NCBI RefSeq assembly: GCF_947179515.1
Contig: NC_067472.1
Span: 178,698,078 to 178,762,077, forward strand
Source: Apodemus sylvaticus
Lineage: Eukaryota > Chordata > Mammalia > Rodentia > Muridae
DNA length: 64,000 bases
Direction: 5' to 3'
This document shows, in pieces, positions 35,283-47,086 of the stretch. The translations under genes and the position numbers were made by a program. The notes beneath the pieces are model-generated. The model ran no database searches. It was not told the origin of the DNA and was given only the letters and a program-made list of their open reading frames with translations. Positions within the stretch are counted from its first letter, which is position 1. The number at the start of each line of letters is the position of its first letter.

Positions 35283-35754
35283 TTAGTGAAGATTAACCCT
35301 GACACTTGCAATCTAAGGTCCTATCACGGAAGGATAGAGGCCAGAGGGTTAGGGTTTGGTGTCTGCACAGTTTCAGATTTGAATGCTTCCACAGTCTCAG
35401 GCCTGTCAGATGTGTGGGTTGAGATGGCACCTTTTATAGATCCGTCCTGGGAAGACTGATTGAGATCATGCAGGGAAGGGCTTTGTGTTGCATAAATCCT
35501 GGTGGCAGAGGGTGCTATGATAACACCCTCTGCATCTGTGCACAGGGTCTGCAAGGACTTATGACTCCACCCAGTGGGGGGGGGGGAGAGGCACCAGGTG
35601 GCTGGTGCAAAGCAGCAGCTGGTCCTCGGAGAAAGGATGCTGGGATGCGGGAACCCCAGAGGACCAGCCTTGCTAACTAGAGGCAAGGGCAGCAGCGGAG
35701 TCTGCAGTGGCCGTGGCAGAAGGCAGGAAGGTGAGCAGCGACTGTACGGCAGCT

Positions 35755-36010
35755 CCCCTCGACTGGAAATGCCTTATCAAGGTACGGGATAATTAGCATT
35801 TTAATTGGATAATTGGGAATTCTAAATTGCCTATCTTCTATTAAGCATAACGGAGGACATAACATGACATTCAATTAACAAATCATCCCCTTTATTCTTG
35901 ACATGCTTGATTAAGCTAAGTTTCTGACTTTGTCCGTATCAGTTATTGGAAGAAGAAAAAAATATACCAAACCGAGCTCAACGTGTTGCTTTAATTTGTC
36001 AAAGCCATGG
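35755..36010. promoter_or_regulatory. AT-rich island with clustered homeobox cores
   Basis: GATAATTAG, TTAATTGG and GATAATTGG lie within about 30 bases (35788-35817), with further TAAT/ATTA cores to 35,900. It is repeat-free and flanked by GC-richer DNA. Candidate enhancer, inferred from sequence words only. Confidence 0.4.
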
Positions 36011-36048
36011 CTGCAGTAGACTACTAAAATTCTCAATTCATTCATATT

Positions 36049-36061
36049 CTCTTTCTCTTTT

Positions 36062-36092
<31 letters not shown>

Positions 36093-36094
36093 TT

Positions 36095-36137
<43 letters not shown>
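36049..36137. repeat. (CT)n-(CA)n compound microsatellite
   Basis: A CT/CTGTCT run (about 36049-36093) is followed by about 18 CA units (36101-36137). Confidence 0.97.
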
Positions 36138-36141
<4 letters not shown>

Positions 36142-36186
36142 AGAAATTCTTAAGACATTCTTAACTTTGAGACAAATTCTGTGCAG

Positions 36187-36396
36187 TGGGGGCTGGAACG
36201 ATGGCTCAATGGTTAGGAGCACTCAATCTTCCAGACAATGTGGGTTCAGTTCCCAGCACCCATGTGTCACCTCACATCTGTCACTCCAGTCTCAGGGGTC
36301 TCTGAACCCTTCTTCTGGCCTCCATGCATGTGGTCTACTTGCAATACATGCAGTCAAAACACCCATGCACATAAACTAAAAATAAACCTTGTTAAA
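36187..36396 (+). mobile_element. B3 SINE
   Basis: GGGGCTGGAACGATGGCTCA, GGGTTCAGTTCCCAGCACCC, CTTCTGGCCTCCATGCATG and AAACTAAAAATAAACC. Full-length and moderately diverged. Confidence 0.93.
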
Positions 36397-36407
36397 GCGG
36401 TACACAT

Positions 36408-36522
36408 TGTTTGGCCTGGTGGCACACACCTTTGCTCCCAGCGGAGGCAGGCGGAGCTCTGTGATACACAGAGGGCTCAGGCTGACAGAAGCTTCACAGT
36501 GAAACTCTGTCTGTCAATCCCC
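36408..36522 (+). mobile_element. B1 SINE, internally deleted
   Basis: GGCCTGGTGGCACACACCTT and GGAGGCAGGCGGAGCTCTG, ending GAAACTCTGTCT. Confidence 0.85.
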
Positions 36523-36954
36523 TCTCCCCCACACAATCTTATGAGCCAGTGATAACCTCTATTAAATATTTTGAACACCCTTCTAGGCATTTTTAAAATG
36601 CATAAACACAGGTTTAAAAATATAATTAGCTGTCAATTGTTTTACTGAAATATGACATCCATGCAGGCAGGATTCGCATCCTAAGGAGGCAGCACATAAG
36701 TGCCCCTTCCCCTCGTCAGACCCTCCCTCCCACGCGGGGCCTGACTCCTGACACTACAGATTGGGCTGGCAGGTTTTTGAGCTTGCTGTAAATCGGCCCA
36801 GGTGGCATGTTTTCCTTAGTGTCTGGTGTCTCTTGCCGCCCAGAGTCCTGACTGTGAGATGTGTGGGCAGTGGGTGCTCTTGTCTGTCTGTCCCGTATGT
36901 CATGCCTGCATTTTACTGTTGCTTTGGAATAACTGGAACTTAACCATGTGACAA

Positions 36955-37215
36955 AAGCACCGTCAAGTGCTGAAGGATTTATTTTGGTTGCTTGGTCCCA
37001 TGACCCGGGCAGAACATCATGGTGGAGGTTGGCAGGTAAGGCTCAGGAGCTTTTTCATTGTGGGCAGGAAAGAGAAAGAGCACACAGGAAGAGGCCAGGG
37101 CAAGACACTGTCCCAAGCAGACTCCTAGTGACCTAGCCCCAGTGAGGACTTCTGCCAAGTTGGGCCCCCTCCCACCTCTCACTGCATCCTCCCCACCCCC
37201 ATCATAGTAACACAT
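36955..37215 (-). mobile_element. LTR-like rodent repeat, minus orientation
   Basis: GGATTTATTTTGGTTGCTTG and ATCATGGTGGAGGTTGGCAG are reverse-complement words of the same broad LTR type as at 34,998. Old; the boundaries are approximate. Confidence 0.55.
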
Positions 37216-37334
37216 GATGACAGCATCAAGAGACTGGAGTGCTGGTTAGGATGGAGCCCTGGTGATCTCACTGTCTCTAGTCATGCCATCACAGACAAGC
37301 TGAGGTCTGCAACTTTGTCAATTCAACCAAGCTG

Positions 37335-37650
37335 ATGAACCACCAGAGGGCTCAGCAGGCGAAATCCCTTGCCATCCACATGTGAAGACCTGAATTAGAA
37401 TTCCCAGAACCCACATAGAAGCCGGAAGTGTGCATAATCCCTGCGCTCCTACAGGGAGACAGGATGTGGAGAAAGAACCCCAGGAAACCCAAGGACCAGG
37501 GAGCCTAGTGTGTACATCAGAAACCACAGAGACACTGTATCAGCACAGCTAGGACTGATATCCGAGGTTGTCCTCTGACCTACGCACCTGAGCCATTGCA
37601 CATGCATAGCTGCATTCACACGCAGGCATACATGCTATTATACATTATAT
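37335..37650 (+). mobile_element. B2-superfamily composite SINE
   Basis: The tRNA-like head GAGGGCTCAGCAGGCGAAAT is followed by AATTCCCAGAACCCACATAG, an internal insert, and the tail GTTGTCCTCTGACCTACGCA. It runs into a CA tract. The subfamily is not certain. Confidence 0.65.
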
Positions 37651-37651
37651 G

Positions 37652-37729
37652 AACACACACACACACACACACACAGACAGAGAGACAGAGAGACAGAGAG
37701 ACAGAGAGACAGAGAGACAGAGAGAGAGA
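37652..37729. repeat. (CA)n-(GACAGA)n compound microsatellite
   Basis: A CA run is followed by about eight GACAGA/GAGACA units, grown at the tail of one SINE and abutting the next. Confidence 0.95.
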
Positions 37730-37918
37730 TGGCTCAGTGGTTAAGAGCCCTGACTGCTCTTGCATAGGATCTGGTTTTAGTTCTTAGCACATACTCAGTA
37801 ACTCACAACCATCCATAATTCCAGTTCCAAGGGATCTTCCAGTCTCCATGGTCATATATACATACATGCAGGCAAACCCCTCAAACACATAAGATAAAAA
37901 TAAATACACCTTTACAAA
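37728..37918 (+). mobile_element. B3 SINE
   Basis: GAGATGGCTCAGTGGTTAAG, AATTCCAGTTCCAAGGGATC and ATAAGATAAAAATAAATAC. Confidence 0.9.
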
Positions 37919-38660
37919 CGACCATCATGGTCAGGTCTCACTTGGCTGAGTAGAGCCCAGCGTATTTTTCCACTCTAGCAGCGGGCCTTCAGGCTGCTCC
38001 CACGTCACAGCCATTATGAATGCTGCTACTGCAGAAGCCATCTGGTCCTCTGGGACCCTTGTACAAGCTTCTCTGTTAAGCTGACATCTGGGAGTAGAGG
38101 TATGACGTCACAGGGTCCCGTGCGGGCTCAGCTCTAACAGAGAAAAAGTCAGAGGTTTTCCAGGCGCCCCATTCGTGGAGCCTCTGATTCTTCTTCCACT
38201 TCCCACCTGCACAGGGAGCCGATCTGATCCAGACAGGTCTACAGACAAATAGCCTGCCCAGTCCAGCTGAGTACCCAAGGATTTCAAATCTCTGCTCCTT
38301 GTCAGGAGTCCCATGTCTATGCGGTTTCCACTCTGAATGCTGTGTGCCTATGACTGACCGTTTCTCCACACTGCCACTGTTTCTCCCCAGCAGGGCAGGC
38401 ACGCTCCCCTCTTGCCCGGTCGCTGGTCACCTTCCTGCTCATCTCCTTGAGAATATCACAGGACTCCTCTGCTTACACCCCACATTTACAGTTTGCAACA
38501 TGCCCTAGTTGTTTTCATTTTCTTAATTTTCTTCCTTGTTCCTGATATTGCCAGGCAACCTCGTATCTCTGGTCCACTGGGTATGCCCCATTGTCTCTGC
38601 GGAGAGTCTGTCTCATTTAGAAATCCACAGTGTTGATTCTTGCCTTCTCTAGGAATGATC

Positions 38661-38726
38661 TTCCTTCCTTCCTTCGTTCCTTCGTTCCTTCGTTCCTTCG
38701 TTCCTTCCTTCCTTCCTTCCTTCCTT
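38661..38726. repeat. (TTCC)n/(TTCG)n tetranucleotide repeat
   Basis: TTCC units with an inner block of alternating TTCG and TTCC, directly beside the A-tail of a B2. Confidence 0.95.
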
Positions 38727-38906
38727 TTTAAAGATTATTTTTATTTATATGAGTAAATTGCAGCTGTCTTCAGACACACGCCAGAAGAGGGCATTGGATC
38801 CCATTACAGACAGTTGTGAGCCATCATGTGGTTGCTGGGGAACTGAACTCAGGACTTCTGGAGGAGCAGTCAGTGCTCTTAACTGCTGAGCCATCTCTCC
38901 AGTCCT
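38727..38906 (-). mobile_element. B2 SINE, well preserved
   Basis: On plus, CAGCTGTCTTCAGACACACG, CAGAAGAGGGCATTGGATCC and TTAACTGCTGAGCCATCTCT form the reverse complement of B2 with its Pol III promoter end at the right. Confidence 0.96.
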
Positions 38907-39012
38907 CTAGGGATGATTTCTAATGATTCATTCCCAGGGAGGCCAGTCCTGAGTCTGGATAAAGAGTACCTGTTTCTGCTTTGATCTTCACATATATACA
39001 TCTACTTATCAT

Positions 39013-39725
39013 TTGTCCATTCATCCATCCACCCATCCATCCATCCATTCATCCACCCATCTATCCACCCATCATCCATCCATCCATCTATCCACCCATC
39101 ATCCATCCATCCATCCACCCACCCATCCATCCACCCATCATCCATCCATCTATCCATCCATCCATCCATCCATCCATCTATCCACCCATCATCCATCCAT
39201 CCATCCAACCACCCATCCATCTAACCATCCATCCATCCATCCATCCATCTATCCACCCATCATCCATCCATCCATCCATCCAACCACCCATCCATCCATT
39301 CATCCACCCATCCATCCATCCACCCACCCATCCATCCATCCATCATCTATCCATCTATTCACCCATCATCCATCCATCTATTCACCCATCATCCATCCAT
39401 CTATCCACCCATCATCCATCCATCCATCCATCCATCCATCTATCCACCCATCATCCATCCATCCATCCATCTATCCACCCATCATCCATCCATCCATCCA
39501 TCCATCCATCATCCACCCACCCACCCACCCATCCATCCATCATCCATCCATCTATCCACCCATCATCCATCCATCTATCCACCCATCTATCCACCCATCA
39601 TCCATCCATCTATCCACCCATTATCCACCCATCATCCATCCATCCATCCATCCATCCACCCATCCATCCATCCATCCACCCACCCACCCATCCATCCATC
39701 ATCCACCCATCTATCTATCCTCCCT
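39013..39725. repeat. (ATCC)n tetranucleotide array, about 710 bp
   Basis: Tandem CATC/CATT/CACC/TATC variants of ATCC, with a recurring higher-order word CTATCCACCCATCATCCATC. It produces overlapping plus-strand frames of 280 and 255 residues rich in Ile, His, Pro and Ser that are repeat translations, not proteins. Confidence 0.98.
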
Positions 39726-40962
39726 CATCTGTTACAGGCTGGGGTTTATGTTTTGTTCCCTGCAGTCTGACCCCATATAGTGCTTGGCACACACGGTGTT
39801 TGGGCTACATTTCTGAAGAATGACTGAATAACTAACTTTGAATGAAGCTTACGATGCATACAGCCAGCCACACGCTGTCAGAGATCTAGCTTACTTCCGC
39901 CTGGGTTATGAAGGACGCTCCTGGCCATGTTCCTTTTCATTGGCATGGTCTCCATCCCTAGCCGTGGAATTACTGGACACATGCATGGTGCTTAGTCTCA
40001 GGGAGTGTTCTATGAACAGTTCCCTGGACACTCAGAAAAGACTCCCAAGGTCCTGAGCAGCGCCACACCTTGGGGCCTGTCTGCCCACAGGACTGGGCAT
40101 CTGGCAGGCGAAACACCAGGCACTTTACTAATAAACCGAAGAATATGAAATGCTTAGTCCTCGTATTTCTTCCCTTCTGAATAGTTTGTTCCTTTTTGAA
40201 AAATGCAGATGTTCATCTTCTTATTGATCCTTACGGGATTTATATATGGAAGGTTCTAGGCAGTGGTGTAGCCTCTCATCCATGTAACATTCTCTCCTCT
40301 GCTCTTTAATCTTCTTTATGGTATTTCTGGACAGATCATTTACATTTTTATTGGTCTGGTGTTGACTTTTTTCTTTATGGCCTTTTCCTTTGGCATCATA
40401 TTTAAGATTTCTCTTTCTTATCCCTGTGATTATATAAACTATCCCTTTGTGTGGGTGTGGGTGTGTGTGTGGGGGGAAGGCAGGCTTCTCTTTCCCAGTC
40501 AGCCCTGAGTTTTGTGGAAGGGCCCAGCTAGTCATCTTAGTGTTGCCGTGTCCACACACCTGACACACAGCTGAGGGAGGTAGACTACTCTGGACCATGT
40601 CCTGACAGCTTTGGCCTGTTGTGGAGGGAAGGGAGGTAGTGTGGTATGGTGGTGGGGGTGTGTGAGGTTGAGGCTTGGTCACATGACTGTGGACCAGGAA
40701 GCAGACCGAGCAGGCAGGAGCCAGGGGCAGATAGACTCTTCCAAGGATGTCTCAACTGACCTACTGCCCCCAGCCAGACCCACCTTCTACAGGTTCCACA
40801 GCCTTCCAATGCAGCCCCAGGGCATGCACGAAAACATGACGTTTCAGATTCAAACCATAACTGATCCCGTTTCTTTTCTCTCACATATTGGCCTCACACG
40901 GTGACCCAGATCATCATCTTGTTAAAAGATGAGCTCTTTTTACGCGTGTGTGAATTCTTTTA

Positions 40963-40967
<5 letters not shown>

Positions 40968-41006
<39 letters not shown>
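40968..41006. repeat. (TG)n microsatellite, about 19 units
   Basis: Uninterrupted TG run. Confidence 0.97.
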
Positions 41007-41007
<1 letters not shown>

Positions 41008-41647
41008 ACTGAGTTTGTCCATCATTTCTCTATGCTTAAGTGCAAGGACTGTCTCCCGCCCTCACTGTGACTTGCAGGATAAGTGCCACCCTCTCTCCAA
41101 GCAGCTGGCGCAGCACACACCGACTTTCTCCGGTGTTCTTTTTGATGATTTTCGGAGGACACATAGAACAGTGGCTGGATGACAACGCCCAGGAGGCAGA
41201 AGCTCCAGGCCCATAGCATGGCTCAGGTGGGGATTCCAGGTCTGAGCATCTATCTGCTGACAGGCTCCCTGAGCACAGAGCCCTGGCTTTGGGTGGCCCC
41301 ATGGGAAGATGGGAGTGAGTGCAGTTTAGTGATGCTTCTCTACCTGATTCTGGCTCCAGTCAATGTCTGCTCTCAACTGAACAGACTTCACTAGTTATCT
41401 CTAAAAGTGCTTCCCTTCTCCACCCCAACCCCACCCCTTGCCCCAGAACAGGAATCACTCAGGGAAACACAGGCCACATGATGTCTGGGAAACAGAAAGG
41501 CAGCACTGTGGAGGGAGATGATGTGATCTGACCCAATCCAGAGGCCATTTTCTTCCCAAGAGACATTTACTCTGTAAATTTACTCTTTTAAGTTGTTACT
41601 TGCCAAATTGGAAAATTACACTTAAGATAGAGATAAAAGGTTTTCTT

Positions 41648-41840
41648 TTAGCTGGGTGGTGGTGGTACATGCCACTAATCTCAGTACTCAGGAGACAGAG
41701 GCACACAGATCTCTGAGCTGGAGGCCCCCCTGGTCTACAGAATGAGTTCCAGGACAACCAGTGCTACACAGAGAAGCCCTGTCATGAAAAAGTAAATAAA
41801 CAAACACAAAAATAAAATTAAAAATAAAAGTTGAAAAATC
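41648..41840 (+). mobile_element. B1 SINE
   Basis: AGCTGGGTGGTGGTGGTACA, GAGTTCCAGGACAACCAGTG and CTACACAGAGAAGCCCTGTC, then a long A-rich tail with AAATAAA units. Confidence 0.95.
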
Positions 41841-41849
41841 TTTACAAGG

Positions 41850-42068
41850 AGCTGGAGAGATGTCTGGCTCGGTGGTTAAGAGCACCCTCTGTTCTTGCAT
41901 TCTAGGCCTGAATTCAATCCCTAACACTCATTGAGAGGCTCCCAGCTGCCTATAAGTCTAGGCCCAGGGGATCTGCTGCCCTCTTCTGGCCTCTGGGAGC
42001 AGCTATATACATGTGGTGCACAAAACCGTGCTGGCACACATATATGTACAAACAAAATTAGATCTTTA
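41850..42068 (+). mobile_element. B3 SINE, tail split by a B1 insertion
   Basis: GGAGCTGGAGAGATGTCTGG, GGTTAAGAGCACCCTCTGTT and GCCCTCTTCTGGCCTCTGGG. The tail word ACAAAATTAGATCTTTA is repeated after the inserted B1. Confidence 0.93.
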
Positions 42069-42242
42069 TTCTTTTTTGTTTGTTTGTTTTGTATTTTTTT
42101 TTTCGAGACAGGGTTTCTCTGTATAGCCCTGGCTGTCCTGGAACTCACTCTGTAGACCAGACTGGCCTCGAACTCAGAAATCCACCTGCCTTTGCCTCCC
42201 AAGTGCTGAGATTAAAGGTGTGTGCCACCACTGCCTGGCGGT
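42069..42242 (-). mobile_element. Young B1 SINE nested in B3 tail
   Basis: Near-consensus reverse-complement B1 (GAGACAGGGTTTCTCTGTAT through GTGTGTGCCACCACTGCCTG). Flanks AAAATTAGATCTTTA (42054-42068) and AAAACTAGATCTTTA (42243-42257) match at 14 of 15 bases, marking the target-site duplication. Confidence 0.96.
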
Positions 42243-44334
42243 AAAACTAGATCTTTAAAGTGCATACTTACAGGGAAAAAACTCAATTTAAAGAAAACCA
42301 GAAAGTAGCAAATAGTAGATACAGGATGTGAAGTTGGCTGACATCGAGAAAATGCCAAGCAACAGGCCGGGCTGGGCTGCTCTGCTCTGAGGCGTCTTGG
42401 AAGGAAAGCCTGGCTTTGATTCCACAGGAGAGGGTGTTGGGGTCTGGACCCTTTTCCACTGCTCTCGAGTTTCCATTTGGCAGCTGCGGGATGAACTCCA
42501 ACAGACTCCAAGTTCACCTCAGTGTCTGAGGTGCATCTTTGCCTGGCTCAGGCTAGAGAGGACCCTGTGGACAAAGGCCAGACAGGCCTCTTGATCTTCG
42601 GGCCTGGGTGCTGAGGGATGTCAGGGACTGAAGCCATTTCTAAGCCAATCTGGAGGCTGAGAGCACTGGCTAAGCAGGTGCCAAATCCTTATGAGGATGG
42701 CCTGCTCTGCTAACGAGGCTTGGCATGTGTGCCTCCCTCGGCCCAGAGTGCTGGCAGAGCATGCCTGGCACGCTGCATCTGCTTTATCCAACACCATGAG
42801 ACCGGGTCACTAGACGCAGCCTGGGCAAAGCTTCAGTCATCAGGTTTGTCAGGCTGTGGGTCCAAGGCTATAAAGCACCACTAATGCCCAGTGGCTGTTG
42901 ACTCCACTGGGGGATCCTTCAGGGCTCCCCAGCTCTGTGCTCCCCCTTCGAGAATGAAACCTGAGATCTTCCGGCAGACAGATGTTCCCTAAATACTGGA
43001 ATGCCAAGTTCCAGCTGGGGCGGGTGGGACAGCAGACCCAAATCACCGCCATTAGAGAACAAAGTGTTTGCCTTGTGAACCCCTCTAGGGGGGGGGGGTT
43101 GTTTCATTTTAAAAGACTCCAGGGACACTTTATTTCTAGATATTCGATTTCTTTCTCAGCCTTATTATCTAGAATATTTTATAAATGTGAAAACCTGTGA
43201 GTTACTTCTCTGAGGAAATGTTGTTTTGGATGAATGCCTTCCTGAGGCACAGTCTTGCACGTCACCCCAAGCTCTCAGTCTTGGGTAGCCTTCTATAGCC
43301 CCCCTCGCACTCTGATCTACTCCCTGGGTTTTATGCCCACACATCTCTGCAGATAGTCCTGAAGGGGTCACAGGGGGAAGTAGCCACAGTTAACCTGCAG
43401 GCAGGCAGAGACACAGGCCACCAGAGACACTATTAGGTATAGGACTGAAAATAAGAATCTAGTTACCCAGGAGCTAGTGGGAGCCCAGTGGTCAGCGGGG
43501 TTTCAGGGATCTGTGCCAGCTTGGAGGCATGTCAAGACCCCTGCCACCTTCAGGAAATAACAGGTAGGGCCAAGAAGGCCAGCTTCCAGACACCTATGAA
43601 AGTATCTTTTTCCAACTTGAGAAATTTCTTAAAGTACTCAGGAACTACAAAGCCCAAGGCAGACCCAGAACCTCAGAGAAGGGAGGCTGAGGTGTAAGGC
43701 GAGTCCTGGGAGGGGCCTGTTTCCATCCTGCATGGGGCTGTGGGGTAGCAATGTACTGGTGTGCTGAGTGTAGACAGGCAAGGGCTGTTCTGAGCCTTCC
43801 CGTGTCACCCCTGCTCACAGCTCTGAGTGACTTCCGAGCATTAGTTTAGCCACAGCAGGCCAAGGGAGCAGCACAAAGAGTATTTGTCATCCTGTAAGTC
43901 TTTATCCACTTCGGATGATGGATGGGGGCTGCGTTCATGCTGCCCCCACAGAAAGATCAGCACTGCGAAAGGGGTTGCTACTGCCATGGGTCGGTGGGGC
44001 TCAGGACTTACAGGGCTAGTGTTTTCCAGCATATTCTGTGCCTGTCAGAGGGGCCTCAGGCAAGGTTCAGGTGGGAGGGTACATCTAGTGGGCAGATGCC
44101 ACCTACCAGGACCTTGGCACCAACTCATGGTGACTAGCGGCAGAAGGCGGGGATGGTGGGATTGCTACATGCCATTCCCCATCTTTCCCTGTCCAGGGAT
44201 GCCCATTGGGGGCCCATAAAGGTTAGGAAAGGAGCGTTGGAACCATGTGTCCCAGACCCTGCTCCTGCTGACATCCAAGACACACAGTAGATCTGAAAAA
44301 ATTTCTTCCAAGAGAGGGGTGTCAGAGACAACCC

Positions 44335-44600
44335 CCAAGAATTTAAATTTCTGGTAACTTAGGTCTGCATATCAATAGCTAATTAATAAGGCCTACATCC
44401 TTTGATGACAGGATGATTAAACTGTTTTTGAAATAATCCATTTTTAATTAAAATGCTACCTTCTCTTGTTTCTGGATGTATTCAAAAGAAAGCGTTTGCA
44501 GATGTCTTGTTTTTAAATACACATTCTACAAAGCCAATAATTAGAAAATTTCATGCTTTTAATTACATTTTAATTATTCTTTGCCTATCGATGCAAAGTT
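44335..44600. promoter_or_regulatory. AT-rich island, homeobox and PBX/MEIS-like words
   Basis: Repeat-free and strongly AT-rich. Contains CTAATTAATAAG, TGATGACAGGATGATTAA (PBX/MEIS-like) and several TAATTA cores to 44,575. Candidate enhancer, unproven. Confidence 0.4.
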
Positions 44601-46039
44601 AAACATTCTTTCTTTATGATAATAACACTGCTCACTGAAGCCAGTAGACACTGGAAGGCTTCCTTCCATGCATAAAATATCATCTCGGTGGCCTGTAGTG
44701 TGGTAGGGGTGCCCAAGGGTACCCCTTCCTTGCAGACAGGGGCTGAAGTCACTCTCTAAGGCGGGAGCCACAGTGAAGTCCCTCCCTACAGCCACAGAGC
44801 AGGAGAGCCCTGGAATTTGCTGCTGCTTGGCCTCTAAGCTCTCACCAGAACAAACCACACAAGACATCAAAACTGAAAGGTTTGTAGAGCATAAAGGAGG
44901 GCTGGGAGGGTGCGGAGCTCACACTGTGGAAGGCCCGATTCCTGTCTGCTGTGCTCAGTCAGGGTGGGAAGCACACACATCCACATACCTGTGCAGCACG
45001 CCCCAGCTCTCCCTCAGTAAACAACTGGAACCCGCCCGCTGCCAGCACCCCACTGTGGTAACCCCCCAAGCTTTGCTATCTCCCTTCTGGCCCATTGCAC
45101 CCTGGAGGTGGTAGGGGTGGGGTCTCAGTGGTTTCTCGGCACTAGCTGCTTGTCCTGAGGTCTCTGGGCGCTGAGCACCTTCACCTCTTATTCGTCACCA
45201 AGGTCATCTGCCCTGCGTCCCTCCATGCACCAGACATGACTACCCTCTCTAGGAACTTCCCTGGGTTTCCTCCCGTGGCCTCTCTCCTCTCAGATCCCCC
45301 TTCCCTTCTGTCACACCGAAAGCCCTGCATGACTGAGCTCAGCCCACGTCTACTCCGAGGAACTCTCACACTGGCATGTAGCTGACCACAGCACTGGCAT
45401 CTTTCCGTCTTGGTTCCTAAATGCAGAGTCATAACCACCCGTACCCAGCCGGGGCTGGGCACACAGATGAGCAAACAGAATGTCCTCAGCAGGCATGTGA
45501 TGGCGGGGCCACAGAGAGCTGGCCTTACCAGGCATAATGACCAGCACGGAACATGTCCTGCGCTCACCCCTAAGTCCCACCCGTCCAGTATCGGCCATTT
45601 AACTCCCCTTTCCCTTTCTGGGCTCACTTCTGAGCCTCTGTGCTGTTAAGTGGAGATCATGTGACTGTTTCTTCCCAGCGGGAATACGAAGAGAAATTCC
45701 AGTGCACGTATATACACCATGCTCTCCGTCCTGCTGCTCAGAGCAGGCGCAGGTAGGAAACGGAAGCAGCTTGGAATCGGGGCTGGGAACAGCCACACGC
45801 CAGCTGCAGGCTGCAAGAGGAGCAAGACAGAAGCCTTGGCTGTGCTGAGCCATATGAAATCTGGCTTTTGTTGTTATTTCAGCAAAAGCTGTTCTCTGCT
45901 GACCAAGTGATGCACATTTAGAATAGGAAGAATTTTAAACCAACTGGGCAGGGACATTATCCAAAAGACAGTGAGTGGGCCAGTTGGTCATTTTCTTAAG
46001 GCAAAAAAAAAAAAAGTCAGATCCTTGTTTACACATTAT

Positions 46040-46560
46040 TTGTGTGTGCGTGCATGTGTGTGTGCAAGCCAGAGGCCAACCTCAAGTGTAATTCTTCAGA
46101 AGCTGTCCTTATTTTTGTATCTGTGGGTGTGCGTGCCACATTGTGACATGTGTGCTGGGACCCAAGCAGGCTAGAAGAGGGCCCTGGAACCACTGTAGCT
46201 GCACTCATAGGTAGTTGTGAGCTGTCTGACGTGAGGTTCTGGGAACCAAGCTCTGGGACAAAAGCACCTGGTTTTAACCACTGAGCCATTTCTCTAGCCC
46301 CCAACCCCTTGTTTTGAGATGGGGTCGCTCACTGGCCTGGTGCTCACCAAGTGGGCCAGGCTGGCTGCCCACTGAGTCCAGGGATCCACCCCCCTCCCCT
46401 TGTCCCTTCCCCCTCCCCTCTCTCTCAATTCCCCAGTGCTGGGATTACAATGCTGACCATATATTCAGCTTGTGTATGTGAGCTGTGAGGACCAAACTCC
46501 TGTTCTCACGCTTGCACAGAGAGTGCACTGCTTAGTGAGCCGTCCCCCAGCCCTGTAATT
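46040..46560 (-). mobile_element. Nested SINE block: B4/RSINE1-type split by B2/B3
   Basis: The outer element in minus orientation starts about 46,040-46,110 (AGGCCAACCTCAAGTGTAAT) and resumes at about 46,305-46,560 (GAGATGGGGTCGCTCACTGG through GAGCCGTCCCCCAGCCC). Between them lies a minus-strand B2/B3 (about 46,110-46,303) ending AACCACTGAGCCATTTCTCT. Confidence 0.75.
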
Positions 46561-46599
46561 AAGTGAGGTTTTAGATGAAGAGCTCGATACGAAAATGCA

Positions 46600-46680
46600 A
46601 AGCTTCTCGGTATGGTAGTGCACACCTATGATTCCAGTGCTTGGGATGCTGAGGAAGGTTGATTAAAAAGCCCAGGCCTC
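46600..46680 (+). mobile_element. B1 SINE, partial
   Basis: GGTATGGTAGTGCACACCTA and GGGATGCTGAGGAAGG. Truncated by the following B3. Confidence 0.75.
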
Positions 46681-46681
46681 A

Positions 46682-46915
46682 GGCTGGAGAGATGGCCAGT
46701 GATTAAAAGTACTTGTTGCTTTTACAGAGGTTACACACTCAGTTCCCAGCACCTATACGGCAGCTTACAACCACCCCGAACTCTGGTTCCAGAGTGCTAA
46801 ACCTCTCCTCTAACCTCCACAAATAACAGGTACAAATGAGGTACACACACATGCACACAAGCAAAATACTCAAAAACATTAGTACACACCAAATAAATAA
46901 ATCTACAAACTTAAA
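46682..46915 (+). mobile_element. B3 SINE
   Basis: AGGCTGGAGAGATGGCCAGT, TCAGTTCCCAGCACCTATAC and CCAAATAAATAAATC tail. Confidence 0.9.
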
Positions 46916-47036
46916 ATTAATAAAAGACCAGCCTATGCTGTCTATGTGCTATATAGGATATGAGGTAGTATTTGAATACAGTTTCAAATATAAACAACAA
47001 ATACATTTAAATCTTTAAATAAAACTGTCAGGACTG

Positions 47037-47039
<3 letters not shown>

Positions 47040-47082
<43 letters not shown>

Positions 47083-47086
47083 ACAC
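47040..47086. repeat. (CA)n microsatellite
   Basis: CA run with one CAAA interruption. Confidence 0.97.

Noticed and set aside
39013..39725. CRISPR-like or satellite gene array
   Set aside because: The unit is a 4-bp microsatellite without unique spacers, and the genome is mammalian.
38981..39823. Two long plus-strand frames (280 and 255 residues) rich in Ile-His-Pro-Ser
   Set aside because: They are translations of the ATCC array in two frames; the repeat has no stop codons by composition. No domain or conserved start.
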